Positions 7,324-16,124 of a stretch of 38,143 nucleotides of DNA are shown here, piece after piece (the stretch's first letter is position 1; each line of letters begins with the position of its first letter). Origin of the DNA: Devosia elaeis. GTDB taxonomy: Bacteria; Pseudomonadota; Alphaproteobacteria; Rhizobiales; Devosiaceae. Where the stretch lies: assembly GCF_001650025.1 (NCBI RefSeq), contig NZ_LVVY01000103.1:1-38143 (forward strand). Direction: 5' to 3'. The position numbers and the translations under genes are program-made. The notes beneath the pieces were generated by a model. The model saw only the letters and a list, made by a program, of their open reading frames with translations. It was not told where the DNA came from and searched no databases.

Positions 7324-8565
7324 TCACTCCGCCGCGTCCTGCCGGCCGGTGCCGAATTTCCTTTCGATATAATCGGCCACCATGGCCTTGAACTGATCGG
7401 CCACGTCGGCACCGCGCAGGGTGGCGACCTTTTCGCCATCCACGAAGACCGGGGCGGCCGGCGTCTCGCCGGTGCCGGGCAGGGAAATACCGATATTGGC
7501 GTGCTTGCTTTCGCCCGGCCCGTTGACGATGCAGCCCATGACCGCCACCGACAGCGTCTCGACCCCCGGATAGCGCTCGCGCCATTCGGGCATGGAGATA
7601 TTGAGGTGGTCCTGGATATCCTTGGCCAGGGTCTGGAAGGTGGTGGAGGTGGTGCGCCCGCAGCCCGGGCAGGCCGCCACCACCGGCAGGAATTGGCGGA
7701 AGCCCATGGTCTGCAACAATTCCTGCGCCACCTTGACCTCGGTGGTGCGGTCGCCGCCCGGCTCGGGCGTCAGCGAGATGCGGATCGTGTCGCCGATACC
7801 CTGCTGCAAGAGGATGCCCAGCGCCGCCGAGGAGGCGACGATGCCCTTGCTGCCCATGCCGGCTTCGGTGAGGCCCAGATGCAGCGCATAATCGCAGCGG
7901 GCAGCGAGGTCCTGATAGACCGCGATCAGGTGCTGGACGTCGGACACCTTGGTGGAGAGAATGATCCGGTCCCGCGCCATGCCCAATTCCTCGGCCCGGG
8001 CGGCCGAAAGCAGGGCCGACTGGATGATGGCCTCGCGCTGCACGGCGGCGGCCGAGATCGGCGCCGCGGAACCCGCGTTCTCGTCCATGAGCCGCGTCAG
8101 CAATTCCTCGTCGAGCGAGCCCCAATTGACCCCGATGCGCACCGGCTTGTCATAGCGGTTGGCGATCTCGATCAGGGTGGCGAATTGGGTATCGCGCTTG
8201 GCCTTGAAGCCGACATTGCCCGGATTGATGCGATATTTGGCCAGGGCCTCGGCGCAGGCGGGATGGTCGGTGAGCAGCTTGTGGCCGATATAATGGAAAT
8301 CGCCCACCAGCGGCACGTCATAGCCCATGAAGGCCAGCCGATCGCGAATGATGGGGACGGCCGCCGCGCTCTCGTCGCGATCGACGGTGATGCGGACGAT
8401 TTCCGAACCGGCGCGGGCCAGTTGCATGACCTGCTTCACGGTCGCGTCGATATCGGCCGTATCGGTATTGGTCATCGATTGCACGACAATTGGTGCGCCG
8501 CCGCCGACCATGACGCCGCCCACATTGACACCCAAAGATTGCCTGCGCGGCGCTGGACCGGCCAT
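7324..8565 (-). CDS. ispG: 4-hydroxy-3-methylbut-2-enyl diphosphate synthase (flavodoxin/ferredoxin type)
   Basis: A 413-residue IspG (GcpE), the [4Fe-4S] enzyme that converts methylerythritol cyclodiphosphate to HMBPP in the MEP isoprenoid pathway. The N-terminal TIM barrel carries [16 protein letters not shown] and RINPGNVG. The C-terminal domain has the cluster ligands [10 protein letters not shown] and GCIVNGPGE, with the final ligand Glu in the latter region. The frame opens further upstream (to 8628), but [17 protein letters not shown] at 8565 with a GGGG Shine-Dalgarno is the better start. Together with the polyprenyl synthase gene at 3676 it supplies the isoprenoid pathway, although the two are not an operon. 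Confidence 0.96.
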   Translation of the reverse strand: MAGPAPRRQSLGVNVGGVMVGGGAPIVVQSMTNTDTADIDATVKQVMQLARAGSEIVRITVDRDESAAAVPIIRDRLAFMGYDVPLVGDFHYIGHKLLTDHPACAEALAKYRINPGNVGFKAKRDTQFATLIEIANRYDKPVRIGVNWGSLDEELLTRLMDENAGSAAPISAAAVQREAIIQSALLSAARAEELGMARDRIILSTKVSDVQHLIAVYQDLAARCDYALHLGLTEAGMGSKGIVASSAALGILLQQGIGDTIRISLTPEPGGDRTTEVKVAQELLQTMGFRQFLPVVAACPGCGRTTSTTFQTLAKDIQDHLNISMPEWRERYPGVETLSVAVMGCIVNGPGESKHANIGISLPGTGETPAAPVFVDGEKVATLRGADVADQFKAMVADYIERKFGTGRQDAAE

Positions 8566-8721
8566 TTCAAACCCCGTTTCGTCTGGCTTTTGAGATAGGC
8601 CTTCCCTTTTGCGCGCGCAACCGAACAATCGCGTGACGCCGGGCCGCAGCGCCTACCCCTAGGATCGCGCAATTGATCGGCCCGATCTTGAATGGCGCCG
8701 CGGCGGGGCCATCTATAGAAC

Positions 8722-9015
8722 ATGATGAACAGGCTCCTCCCCCGCATAATCTTGTTCCGCAAGGAAGTCGTGCTGCTCTGGCAGGCATTCCGCTCGCCCC
8801 AGACGCCGCTCTATCTCAAGCTGGCGACGCTGTTTGCCGCCTTCTACCTGGTCAATCCTTTCGACATCATCCCCGATGTCATCCCCCTGCTCGGCTGGGT
8901 CGACGACATCGTGCTGATCCCGTTGCTGGTAAGCTGGATCGTCTCGCGCCTGCCGGTGCCGGCGCCGGTCCATGCCCGGAACCACACTGTGGACGGACGC
9001 GCGCGCCGGCTCTGA
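8722..9015 (+). CDS. DUF1232 (YkvA-like) small membrane protein
   Basis: A 97-residue protein carrying the DUF1232 core: YLKLATLFAAFYLVNPFDIIPDVIPLLGWVDDIVLIPLL, with the conserved NPFDxIPD and DD positions. Two hydrophobic segments suggest association with the inner membrane. Molecular function of this family is unknown. The start at 8722 (MMNRLLPR) is uncertain by one codon because a second ATG follows directly. It diverges from ispG by 156 bases that hold no other feature I can support. Confidence 0.85.
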   Translation: MMNRLLPRIILFRKEVVLLWQAFRSPQTPLYLKLATLFAAFYLVNPFDIIPDVIPLLGWVDDIVLIPLLVSWIVSRLPVPAPVHARNHTVDGRARRL

Positions 9016-9104
9016 GCCGAATGGCTAAAAGTCTAGCCAATTCGCTATAGCTTCCTCGACCGGCTTTGCGTAGGGCTAGCGGGATTCTCCATTCCGCGTC
9101 CGGT

Positions 9105-10259
9105 ATGAACGACCAGATCCCGCGCCTCATGCTCAACCTGATCGGCCCCGGCACGCTCGCCGTCTTCGGGGCCGGCTTCCTATGGGCGTGGAGCATCGAG
9201 AAACGACGCCATTACCTGCTGATGCTGGCCGCCGCCTGCCTGCTGTTCAGCGCCGGAATCGCCACCCAGGTCCTGAGCCTGCCGCCCGATGCCGGTCTCA
9301 ATGCGCTCTTGTCGAATTTCTTCTATACCGCCGCCGTCATCATGGCTGCGGGCGGGTTGCTGCGCCGCGCCGGCCAGCGCCCCAGCCCCTGGCTGGGCCT
9401 GGCAATCCTCGCCCTGTTCATGGGCCTGATCTTCTATTTCTTCTATGTCGAGCGCAGCCTGGCCGCCCGCATCTATGTGCAGAATTTCGGCTTCGGCGCC
9501 ATTCTGCTGGGCACCGCGCTGCGCCTGCGCAGCCTGGCCCGCGGGCCGCTGATGGACCGGGTGCTGTTCTGGACGCTGCTGGTCTTTTCGCTGCAATTCT
9601 TCCCCCGCACCCTGCTCACCGCTCCGCTGGTCCGGCAGGCCGATCCGGCCCGGTTCGGCAGCTCGCCCTTCTGGCTGGCGCTGCAATTCTCGCTCAGCGT
9701 CGTCGGCGCGGCCCTGGCGCTGACCGTGCTGCTGGCGGCGCTCAGCGACCTGATCGAGGACTTGCGGCGCGAGCGCGACATGGACCGGCTGACCGGCGTA
9801 CTCAACCGGCGCGGCTTCGAGGAGCGCAGCGCCGCCCTGCTGCGCCGCGCCGGCCGGGAGCCCAGCGCCCTCATCCTGATCGATCTCGATCATTTCAAGC
9901 GCATCAACGACACCTATGGCCACCAGCAGGGCGATCACGTGCTGCGCGATATCGGCACGCTGCTGCGCCATAGTGCCCGGCGGGGCGACCTGGTCTGCCG
10001 GCTGGGCGGGGAGGAATTCGCCATGCTGATGCCGGGCGCCGACCTCGAGGGCGCCCAGGCCGCCGCCGAAAGACTGCGCGCGGTCATCGCCGCCCACCGC
10101 TTTCCCCTGCCCGCGCTGGCCGAGCCGATCACCGCCAGTTTCGGCCTGGCCCAGCGCCGCCCCGGCGAGCCCTTTGCAATCTGGTTCGACCGGGCCGATG
10201 CGGCGCTCTATGCCGCCAAGGCACAGGGCCGCAACCGCGCCGTGCCCGCCGGGCTCTAG
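9105..10259 (+). CDS. Membrane-anchored diguanylate cyclase (GGDEF domain)
   Basis: A 384-residue protein with about six to seven membrane helices (residues 10-215) and a C-terminal GGDEF domain. The signature is GGEEF (301-305), which is catalytically competent in other cyclases, preceded by DLDHFKRINDTYGHQQGD. RRGD at 292-295, five residues before the signature, is a canonical inhibitory I-site, so feedback inhibition by c-di-GMP is expected. The membrane part probably senses an unknown signal. The start MNDQIPRLM at 9105 is taken rather than an upstream ATG at 9066 because it begins directly before the first helix. It stands alone between DUF1232 and the leader of the next operon. Confidence 0.92.
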   Translation: MNDQIPRLMLNLIGPGTLAVFGAGFLWAWSIEKRRHYLLMLAAACLLFSAGIATQVLSLPPDAGLNALLSNFFYTAAVIMAAGGLLRRAGQRPSPWLGLAILALFMGLIFYFFYVERSLAARIYVQNFGFGAILLGTALRLRSLARGPLMDRVLFWTLLVFSLQFFPRTLLTAPLVRQADPARFGSSPFWLALQFSLSVVGAALALTVLLAALSDLIEDLRRERDMDRLTGVLNRRGFEERSAALLRRAGREPSALILIDLDHFKRINDTYGHQQGDHVLRDIGTLLRHSARRGDLVCRLGGEEFAMLMPGADLEGAQAAAERLRAVIAAHRFPLPALAEPITASFGLAQRRPGEPFAIWFDRADAALYAAKAQGRNRAVPAGL

Positions 10260-10379
10260 GCCCTGCCGCCGGGAGGCCGATTTGACAAAAACCCGGATAT
10301 GGCCATGATGGCGGGCATGAACCGGTTTTTCGCCTCCACCCGCCGTTTTGAAAGTCGCTTGCGCAAGGCAGGCTGACGG

Positions 10380-10420
10380 CCTGGTGTTGCTACCTGCCTT
10401 CGGGCAAGAGCGGCACCAGG
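10380..10420 (+). ncRNA. Candidate structured RNA element upstream of the small-protein/rnk operon
   Basis: A nested fold can be drawn by eye: outer stem CCTGGTG (10380-10386) with CACCAGG (10414-10420), a TT/GG internal loop, GCT with AGC, then TGCC/GGCA closed by a TTCG tetraloop (10399-10402). A second hairpin CCGCGCC/GGCGCGG follows at 10463-10480, and the next gene starts at 10510. There is no T-run, so it is not an ordinary terminator. It may be a cis-acting leader; no known Rfam family is recognised. A 19-codon frame at 10318-10377 just precedes it. Confidence 0.4.
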
Positions 10421-10509
10421 ATTTCTGAGAACCTCCTCCCGACATCTCCGAGCATGCCCGATCCGCGCCGTCCGGCGCGGCGTCAGCATATGCGCATTGA
10501 GGCCTTGCC

Positions 10510-10719
10510 ATGACTTTCAAATATTCCGTGACCCTGCCGATCAGCGGTGGCGACAAGCTGCGCCGCTTCCGCGAATGGGCCGACAAGCACCTGCCCGAGC
10601 TCAGCTACAACCTGCCCCCGCAGACCCCGATCAAGACCGAAACCATGACCATCCGGCTTTTGTCGCCCGACGACCGGGCCCAGGTTCTGCAGACCCTCAG
10701 CAAATCGCCATTGGCATGA
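10510..10719 (+). CDS. Hypothetical 69-residue protein
   Basis: A small soluble protein (MTFKYSVTLPISGGDKLRRF...) with mixed charge, no signal peptide, no membrane segment and no motif I recognise. TGAGG lies about 8 bases before the ATG. It is the first gene of a compact rightward operon: a 58-codon zinc-ribbon candidate begins 18 bases later and the Rnk-like gene overlaps that one. Codon choice is strongly GC-biased like the neighbours, which supports a real gene. A role alongside the transcription-associated Rnk-like protein is a guess from context only. Confidence 0.65.
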   Translation: MTFKYSVTLPISGGDKLRRFREWADKHLPELSYNLPPQTPIKTETMTIRLLSPDDRAQVLQTLSKSPLA

Positions 10720-10737
10720 CCAGGAAAGGAAACCCCC

Positions 10738-10914
10738 GTGCAAGTCCTGCGCTATTGCCGGTCCTGTTCCGGCCCCCGCCCACGGGCAGCCCGGCGCTGT
10801 CCCTGGTGTCACCGCGATTATGGCCAGACGGCCGCGCGGCCCGAGCATCTTTTCGCCATCTATGACCGCAGCCCGGCCTCCGAACCGGCCACGCGCGGGG
10901 AGGAGGGACGATGA
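10738..10914 (+). CDS. 58-residue zinc-ribbon-like microprotein with GTG start
   Basis: Begins with GTG at 10738 behind a strong AGGAAAGG Shine-Dalgarno, and its stop overlaps the next start as ATGA at 10911-10914. The protein reads VLRYCRSCSGPRPRAARRCP from residue 3, with CxxC at 7/10 and CPWC at 21/24. Two CxxC pairs about ten residues apart are the pattern of a small zinc ribbon (rubredoxin-like knuckles). The rest is polar and probably disordered. It is easily missed because it is short and lacks an ATG. Coupled translation with the Rnk-like gene points to a shared function, perhaps RNA polymerase or nucleic acid binding; this is inference. Confidence 0.62.
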   Translation: MQVLRYCRSCSGPRPRAARRCPWCHRDYGQTAARPEHLFAIYDRSPASEPATRGEEGR

Positions 10915-11360
10915 CCACGATCTCGCTTTCCGACTGGTCGCAATCGCCTGAAATCCTGGTGGGCGAGGCCGAGCACAAGCGGCTCGTCGTCGCGGCGCTC
11001 ACCGATATCGGCGACAGCACCGACCGCATCGACTTCCTGCTCTATGAGCTGGACCGGGCCAAGCTGGTGCGCGACGCGCTGCTGCCGCCCGACGTGGTGC
11101 GCATCGGCAGCATCGTGCGCTTCAAGCCGATCCCCGGCGCGGAGCGCACCGTCAAGCTGGTCATGCCGGGCGAGGAACACCTGCCCGGCGATTACCGGCT
11201 CTCGGTGACCTCGGCCCTGGGCGCGGCCCTGCTCGGCCTGCGGCCGGACCATGTCATGACCTGGCTCGACCCCGACGGAGCGACCCATCGCGTCAAGGTG
11301 CTCAAGGTCGCCAATACCATGCCCCGGACCAACGACGATCCGGGCCCCAGCGCCGCATGA
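10911..11360 (+). CDS. Rnk/GreA-GreB C-terminal domain regulator
   Basis: A 149-residue protein. Residues 1-60 form an Rnk-like helical N-terminus (ILVGEAEHKRLVVAAL), and residues 60-130 form the GreA/GreB C-terminal FKBP-like domain: VVRIGSIVRFKPI, TVKLVMPGEEH, SVTSALGAALLGL. Rnk proteins bind RNA polymerase near the secondary channel but lack the cleavage-stimulating coiled coil; they were first described as regulators of nucleoside diphosphate kinase. The start ATG overlaps the stop of the zinc-ribbon microprotein. A strong terminator follows the stop by two bases. Assignment to the family is good, the regulatory target is not known. Confidence 0.82.
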   Translation: MTTISLSDWSQSPEILVGEAEHKRLVVAALTDIGDSTDRIDFLLYELDRAKLVRDALLPPDVVRIGSIVRFKPIPGAERTVKLVMPGEEHLPGDYRLSVTSALGAALLGLRPDHVMTWLDPDGATHRVKVLKVANTMPRTNDDPGPSAA

Positions 11361-11361
11361 G

Positions 11362-11389
11362 AAAAGGCCCGGATCAATCCGGGCCTTTT
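11362..11389. terminator. Bidirectional intrinsic terminator between rnk-like and MAPEG genes
   Basis: Stem AAAAGGCCCGGAT with ATCCGGGCCTTTT, a perfect dyad that has an A-run on one side and a T-run on the other, so it can work on both strands. It starts two bases after the Rnk-like stop, and the stop codon of the convergent MAPEG gene (11374-11376) lies inside the dyad. Confidence 0.85.
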
Positions 11390-12027
11390 GTTCCGGCACC
11401 GGCCCTGAGGCTCATATACACCAGATAGGCCTCGATGCCGCCAAAGATCAGCAGCGGCGTCACGGCGCCCGGCCAGCCCGCCAGATCATGACCGAAGCGC
11501 GCGACGCCATAGGCGAGGACCAGCATGGACATCGCCATGCCCACCAGGCCCGGCGTCCGCATTTCCGGCGAATGATGATAGCCGATCCAGAACACGAAGC
11601 GCAGCGCGATCCACACCACGGCGCTGGCGGTGACGGCGCGCAATTGCCCGCCATCCTCGGCATACCAGGCCAACAGCAGCAGAGCCGGCACCAGGATGGC
11701 CCATTGCTCCAGCGTGTTCTGCAGGTAGCGCAGATTGATCCTGAGGCGCGGGCTCTCGCGCCCGGCCAGGGGATTGATCGCGGGAGTGAACAGGCGCTCA
11801 TGCGCCACCGCCTCCACGCCGGTCAGCAGGCAGAGAAAGGTCGCCATGCCGATCCAGCCGGCGGCAAAGCCGAGCCGGTCGACCGGCGATGCCGCGCCAT
11901 CGATGGCGGGGGTGAGGAAATAGAGCCCCAGCCAGGCCACCAGGGCCAGCGGCACCACCACGGCGACCGCACCGAACATGCGCCGGCGGCTGGCGGCGAC
12001 ATCGATGCTGTCGTCCCCGCCCGCCAT
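11374..12027 (-). CDS. MAPEG family membrane protein
   Basis: A 217-residue protein with about five hydrophobic helices. The central INLRYLQNTLEQWAILVPALL segment carries the N-T-x-E-Q motif of MAPEG proteins (membrane-associated proteins in eicosanoid and glutathione metabolism), followed by a R-x-x-F-W-x-G-Y segment. Bacterial members are mostly uncharacterised and may be glutathione-dependent detoxifying enzymes. The start ATG lies only 4 bases after the stop of pyruvate carboxylase, so the two are co-transcribed, though a functional link is not obvious. Its end is embedded in the shared terminator. Confidence 0.8.
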   Translation of the reverse strand: MAGGDDSIDVAASRRRMFGAVAVVVPLALVAWLGLYFLTPAIDGAASPVDRLGFAAGWIGMATFLCLLTGVEAVAHERLFTPAINPLAGRESPRLRINLRYLQNTLEQWAILVPALLLLAWYAEDGGQLRAVTASAVVWIALRFVFWIGYHHSPEMRTPGLVGMAMSMLVLAYGVARFGHDLAGWPGAVTPLLIFGGIEAYLVYMSLRAGAGTKGPD

Positions 12028-12031
12028 CGGC

Positions 12032-15000
12032 CTAATCCAGCCGGACCAGGAGGTCCTTGGCGTCGATCTGGTCGCCGGGCTTGATCAAAAGCTCGGCCAC
12101 CACGCCATCGACCTCGGCATGGATCGCGGTTTCCATCTTCATCGCCTCGATCGAGCAGAGCACGTCGCCGGCCGACACCTTCTGGCCCTGGCTCACCGCC
12201 AGGGTGGAGATGACGCCCGGCATCGGCGCGCCGACCTGCTTGGGATCTCCAGCCACGGCCTTGGCGCGGACCTTGACCTCGCCGGCCTTGAGGCGATCGG
12301 GCACGGTGATGGTGCGCGGCTGGCCGTTGAGGTCGAAGAAGACGCGCACCTCGCCCTTTTCATTGGTCTCGGCGCGGCCCTGATAGGTGATGACCAGCGT
12401 CTTGCCCTTCTCGATATCGACCAGGAGCTCGTCGCCCTCTTCCAGCCCGTAGAAATAGACCGGGGTGGGCAGCACTTCGGTGGGGCCGTAGCGCTCCTGG
12501 GTCTTTTCGAAATCGGCATAGACTTTTGGGTACATGAGGTAGGAAGCGAGGCGATAATCATCGACCGGCGCACCCACCTCCTCGGCGATCTTCCTGCGCT
12601 CGGCTTCGAGGTCCACGTCCTTGAGATAGGAGCCGGGCCGCTCGGTCAGCGGCGTCTTGCCCTTGAGCACCTTTTTCTGCAGCGCCTCGGGGAAACCGCC
12701 CGGCGGCTGGCCCAGATCGCCGGCGAAGAAGCCGACGACGCTGTCGGGAAAGGCGATGTCGCGCTTGGGATCTTCCACATCGGCGCGGGTGAGGCCGGCC
12801 GAAACCATGGCCAAGGCCATGTCGCCCACCACCTTGGAGCTGGGCGTCACCTTGACGATATCACCGAACATCTGGTTGACGTCGGCATAGGTCTGGGCGA
12901 CCTCGTGCCAGCGGGTTTCCAGCCCCAGCGAGCGCGCCTGTTCCTTGAGATTGGTGAACTGGCCGCCCGGCATTTCGTGCAGATAGACTTCCGAGGCGCC
13001 GCCCTTGAGGTTACTTTCGAACGCCGTGTATTGCGTGCGCACCGCTTCCCAATAGAACGAGATCTGGCGGATCGCCCGGGCATCGAGCTCCGGATCGCGC
13101 TCCCCGCCGGCGAGGGCGGCGACCAGCGAGCCGAGCGTCGGCTGGCTGGTGGTGGAGCTGAGGGCATCCATGGCCGCGTCGACCGCATCGACATCCGCCT
13201 CCACCGCCGCCAGCACCGTCGCCGCCGCGGCGCCGGACGTGTCGTGGGTGTGCAGGTGAATGGGCAGGCCCACTTCATCCCTGAGCACCGAGACCAGCTT
13301 CTTCGCCGCCGCCGGCTTGAGGAGACCCGCCATGTCCTTGATGCCGAGCACATGCGCGCCGGCCGCTTCCAGCTCCCTGGCGAGGCCGACATAATATTTG
13401 AGGTCGTATTTGCTGCGATCGGGATCGAAGAGATCGCCGGTATAGCAGATGGCGCCCTCGGCCACCTTGCCCTCCTCGAGCACCGCATCGATGGAGACGC
13501 GCATGTTCTCCACCCAATTGAGGCAGTCGAAGATGCGGAAGATATCGACCCCGCCCCGCGCGGCCTGACGAACGAAGAATTTCACCACATTGTCGGCATA
13601 ATTCGTATAGCCGACGCCGTTGGAGCCGCGCAGCAGCATCTGCGTCAGGATATTGGGCGCGCCCTCGCGCACCTTGGCCAGGCGCTCCCAGGGATCTTCG
13701 TTGAGGAAGCGCATGGACACGTCGAACGTGGCCCCGCCCCAGCATTCGAGGCTGAACAGGTTCGGCAGGCCATCGCGATAGGCCTGGGCGATGCGGGTGA
13801 TGTCGAACGAGCGCATGCGCGTCGCCAGCAGCGATTGATGCGCGTCGCGCATGGTCGTGTCGGTGAACAGGACCCGCTTCTGCTCCTTCATCCAGCGCGC
13901 CAGGCCCAGCGGCCCGTCGCGATCCAGCACCTGGCGGGAACCGTCCACGACGATGAGCGGATCGAATTCGGGCAGCACCGGCGCCGCGGCATCGGCGGGC
14001 GGGCGCGGCCGGTCACGCACTTCGGGATGCCCGTTCACCGTCACGTCGGCGATATAGGAGAGAAGCTTGGTCGCCCTATCCTTGCGCGGCTTGAAATTGA
14101 ACAGGTCCGGCGTCGTATCGATGAAGCGCGTGGTGTAGCGGTTCTCGAGGAAATCCTGGTGGGTGATGATGTTTTCGAGGAAGGCCAGATTGGTGGCGAC
14201 GCCCCGGATGCGGAATTCGCGCAGGGCGCGATGCATGCGGGCAATGGCCTCGTCGGCGCTGGGCGCCCAGCAGGTGACCTTTTCGAGCAGCGGATCGTAA
14301 TAGCGGGTGATGATGGCGCCGGCATAGGCGGTGCCGCCATCGAGGCGTACGCCGAAGCCGGTCGCGCCGCGATAGGCGGTGATGCGGCCATAATCGGGGA
14401 TGAAATTGTGCTCGGGGTCCTCGGTGGTGACGCGGCACTGGATGGCATTGCCGTTGAGGCGGATATTCTCCTGCAGCGGCACGCCGGATTCGGGCGTGCC
14501 GATCACCGCGCCGTCGAGCAGGTGAATCTGCGCCTTGACGATGTCGATGCCGGTCACCTCCTCGGTGACGGTATGCTCCACCTGGATGCGCGGATTGACC
14601 TCGATGAAATAGAATTTGTCATTGTCGGCATCCATGAGGAATTCGACGGTGCCGGCGCCGCGATAATTGGCGGCCTTGCCCAGACGCACGGCGGCGTCGG
14701 TCAGTTCCTTGCGCACCGCTTCGGAGAGATAGGGCGCCGGCGCGCGCTCGACCACTTTCTGGTTGCGCCGCTGCACCGAGCAATCGCGCTCGTAAAGATG
14801 CACGAGATTGCCGTGATCATCACCGATCAGCTGCACCTCGACATGGCGGGCGCGCTCGATCAGCTTTTCGAGATACATCTCGTCCTTGCCGAAGGCGGCC
14901 TTGGCTTCGCGCTTGCCTTCGCTGACCTCGGCGATCAGCGATTTCTCGTCCATGATGCGGCGCATGCCGCGCCCGCCGCCGCCCCAGGAGGCCTTCAGCA

Positions 15001-15472
15001 TCAGCGGGTAGCCGATTTCGGCGGCCAGGCGCTTGATCGCCTCGGGATCGTCGGGCAGCGCCTCGGTGGCCGGCACGACCGGCACATTGGAGGCCAGCGC
15101 CATATTGCGGGCGGCGACCTTGTTGCCGAGATCGCGCATGGTCTGGGCGCGCGGACCGATGAAGATGATGCCGGCATCCTCGCAGGCATCGACGAATTCA
15201 GGGCTTTCCGAAAGCAGGCCATAGCCGGGATGGATGGCGTCGGCGCCCGAAATGCGGGCGATGCGGATATATTCCTCGATCTGGAGGTAAGCCTCGACCG
15301 GGCCCTTGCCCTTGCCGATCAGATAGGCCTCGTCGGCCTTGAACCGGTGCAGCGCCAGCTTGTCTTCCTCGGCATAGACGGCAACGGTCTTGAGCCCGAG
15401 TTCATTGGCGGCGCGAAACACGCGGATGGCGATTTCGCTGCGATTGGCGACGAGGATTTTCTTGATGGGCAT
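12032..15472 (-). CDS. pyc: Pyruvate carboxylase
   Basis: A full-length 1146-residue biotin enzyme that carboxylates pyruvate to oxaloacetate, refilling the TCA cycle and supporting gluconeogenesis. Domain order: biotin carboxylase (about 1-455; KASWGGGGRGMR, FIEVNPRIQVEHTVTEE), carboxyltransferase (about 535-800; TDTTMRDAHQSLLATRMR, HTHDTSG), conserved PYC/OADA region, and C-terminal biotinyl domain with EAMKMET, biotinyl Lys at about 1112. Length matches alpha4 pyruvate carboxylases. It starts at MPIKKILVANRSEIA. A long open frame on the opposite strand is a GC-codon shadow. The carbonic anhydrase at 31572 could supply its bicarbonate. Confidence 0.98.
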   Translation of the reverse strand: MPIKKILVANRSEIAIRVFRAANELGLKTVAVYAEEDKLALHRFKADEAYLIGKGKGPVEAYLQIEEYIRIARISGADAIHPGYGLLSESPEFVDACEDAGIIFIGPRAQTMRDLGNKVAARNMALASNVPVVPATEALPDDPEAIKRLAAEIGYPLMLKASWGGGGRGMRRIMDEKSLIAEVSEGKREAKAAFGKDEMYLEKLIERARHVEVQLIGDDHGNLVHLYERDCSVQRRNQKVVERAPAPYLSEAVRKELTDAAVRLGKAANYRGAGTVEFLMDADNDKFYFIEVNPRIQVEHTVTEEVTGIDIVKAQIHLLDGAVIGTPESGVPLQENIRLNGNAIQCRVTTEDPEHNFIPDYGRITAYRGATGFGVRLDGGTAYAGAIITRYYDPLLEKVTCWAPSADEAIARMHRALREFRIRGVATNLAFLENIITHQDFLENRYTTRFIDTTPDLFNFKPRKDRATKLLSYIADVTVNGHPEVRDRPRPPADAAAPVLPEFDPLIVVDGSRQVLDRDGPLGLARWMKEQKRVLFTDTTMRDAHQSLLATRMRSFDITRIAQAYRDGLPNLFSLECWGGATFDVSMRFLNEDPWERLAKVREGAPNILTQMLLRGSNGVGYTNYADNVVKFFVRQAARGGVDIFRIFDCLNWVENMRVSIDAVLEEGKVAEGAICYTGDLFDPDRSKYDLKYYVGLARELEAAGAHVLGIKDMAGLLKPAAAKKLVSVLRDEVGLPIHLHTHDTSGAAAATVLAAVEADVDAVDAAMDALSSTTSQPTLGSLVAALAGGERDPELDARAIRQISFYWEAVRTQYTAFESNLKGGASEVYLHEMPGGQFTNLKEQARSLGLETRWHEVAQTYADVNQMFGDIVKVTPSSKVVGDMALAMVSAGLTRADVEDPKRDIAFPDSVVGFFAGDLGQPPGGFPEALQKKVLKGKTPLTERPGSYLKDVDLEAERRKIAEEVGAPVDDYRLASYLMYPKVYADFEKTQERYGPTEVLPTPVYFYGLEEGDELLVDIEKGKTLVITYQGRAETNEKGEVRVFFDLNGQPRTITVPDRLKAGEVKVRAKAVAGDPKQVGAPMPGVISTLAVSQGQKVSAGDVLCSIEAMKMETAIHAEVDGVVAELLIKPGDQIDAKDLLVRLD

Positions 15473-15574
15473 CGATGTGAGTTCCGAGCAAAAGGGGGCA
15501 AGGACCGCGCACGGTCCGGCTCAGCAAAGCCGGCGAAAAGGGCGATTGCCCCCAACCGCCAAGGCATCCAGTCC

Positions 15575-16006
15575 TTATTTCTGGCCGAGATATCCGGCCA
15601 GATGGCTCATGTCATAGCCCGCTTCCGCCGCTTGGGCGATGATGTCCTGGGCGGGCATTTCCCCCGCCTGGCTCAGCGCCCACAGCGTGGTCGAACGCGT
15701 GCCCGACCGGCAATAGCAGAAGACCGGGCCCGCGCTCCCCTCGAGCGCGGCACGGGTCTGGGCCACGAGATCGGGATTGACCCCGTCGCGGCCCAGCGGG
15801 ATGGCATGATAGGCAAGTCCGGCGGCCTTGGCCGCCGCTTCGATGGCAGCGCCTTCCGGCTGATCGGGGGATTCCCCGTCCGGCCGGTTATTGACGATGG
15901 CGGTGAACCCGAGCTGTTTGAGCGTCGCCACGTCTTCCGGCTGGATCTGTCCAGAAACGCTGACGTGGTCGTTGATCCGCTTCAAATCCAAGGCGCTGCT
16001 CCCCAT
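15575..16006 (-). CDS. TIGR01244 family phosphatase/sulfurtransferase-like protein
   Basis: A 143-residue protein of the DUF442/TIGR01244 group (the domain that is also fused to beta-lactamase-like Blh proteins). It begins with HVSVSGQIQPEDVATLKQLGF and IVNNRPDGE, and carries FCYCRSGTRS, a C-x5-R cysteine phosphatase-like loop (HCxxGxR-type, with Tyr in place of His). The group is related to dual-specificity phosphatases and rhodanese-like proteins; its physiological substrate is unsettled. It is 103 bases upstream of pyc on the same strand and may be co-transcribed. The start at 16006 agrees with the usual short N-terminus. Confidence 0.85.
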   Translation of the reverse strand: MGSSALDLKRINDHVSVSGQIQPEDVATLKQLGFTAIVNNRPDGESPDQPEGAAIEAAAKAAGLAYHAIPLGRDGVNPDLVAQTRAALEGSAGPVFCYCRSGTRSTTLWALSQAGEMPAQDIIAQAAEAGYDMSHLAGYLGQK

Positions 16007-16124
16007 GCCGAGTTTGGCGTTGCGGCCCCGTTATAGCCATCCGCGTCACCCTGACGCAACTGGTCCCGGCGCAAAGCTGTCATCAGACTGTCGCCTTAGG
16101 CAGAAGGTCGAATGCGCCGGAGGC

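Noticed and set aside
10318..10377. 19-codon frame as a leader peptide gene
   Set aside because: It has no run of regulatory codons and only a poor ribosome site; kept only as a remark with the leader structure.
11978..16036. Very long plus-strand open frame (1352 codons) opposite pyruvate carboxylase
   Set aside because: It mirrors the codon pattern of pyc in GC-rich DNA, is rich in His/Arg/Gly/Ala with no domain, and pyc on the other strand is unmistakable.
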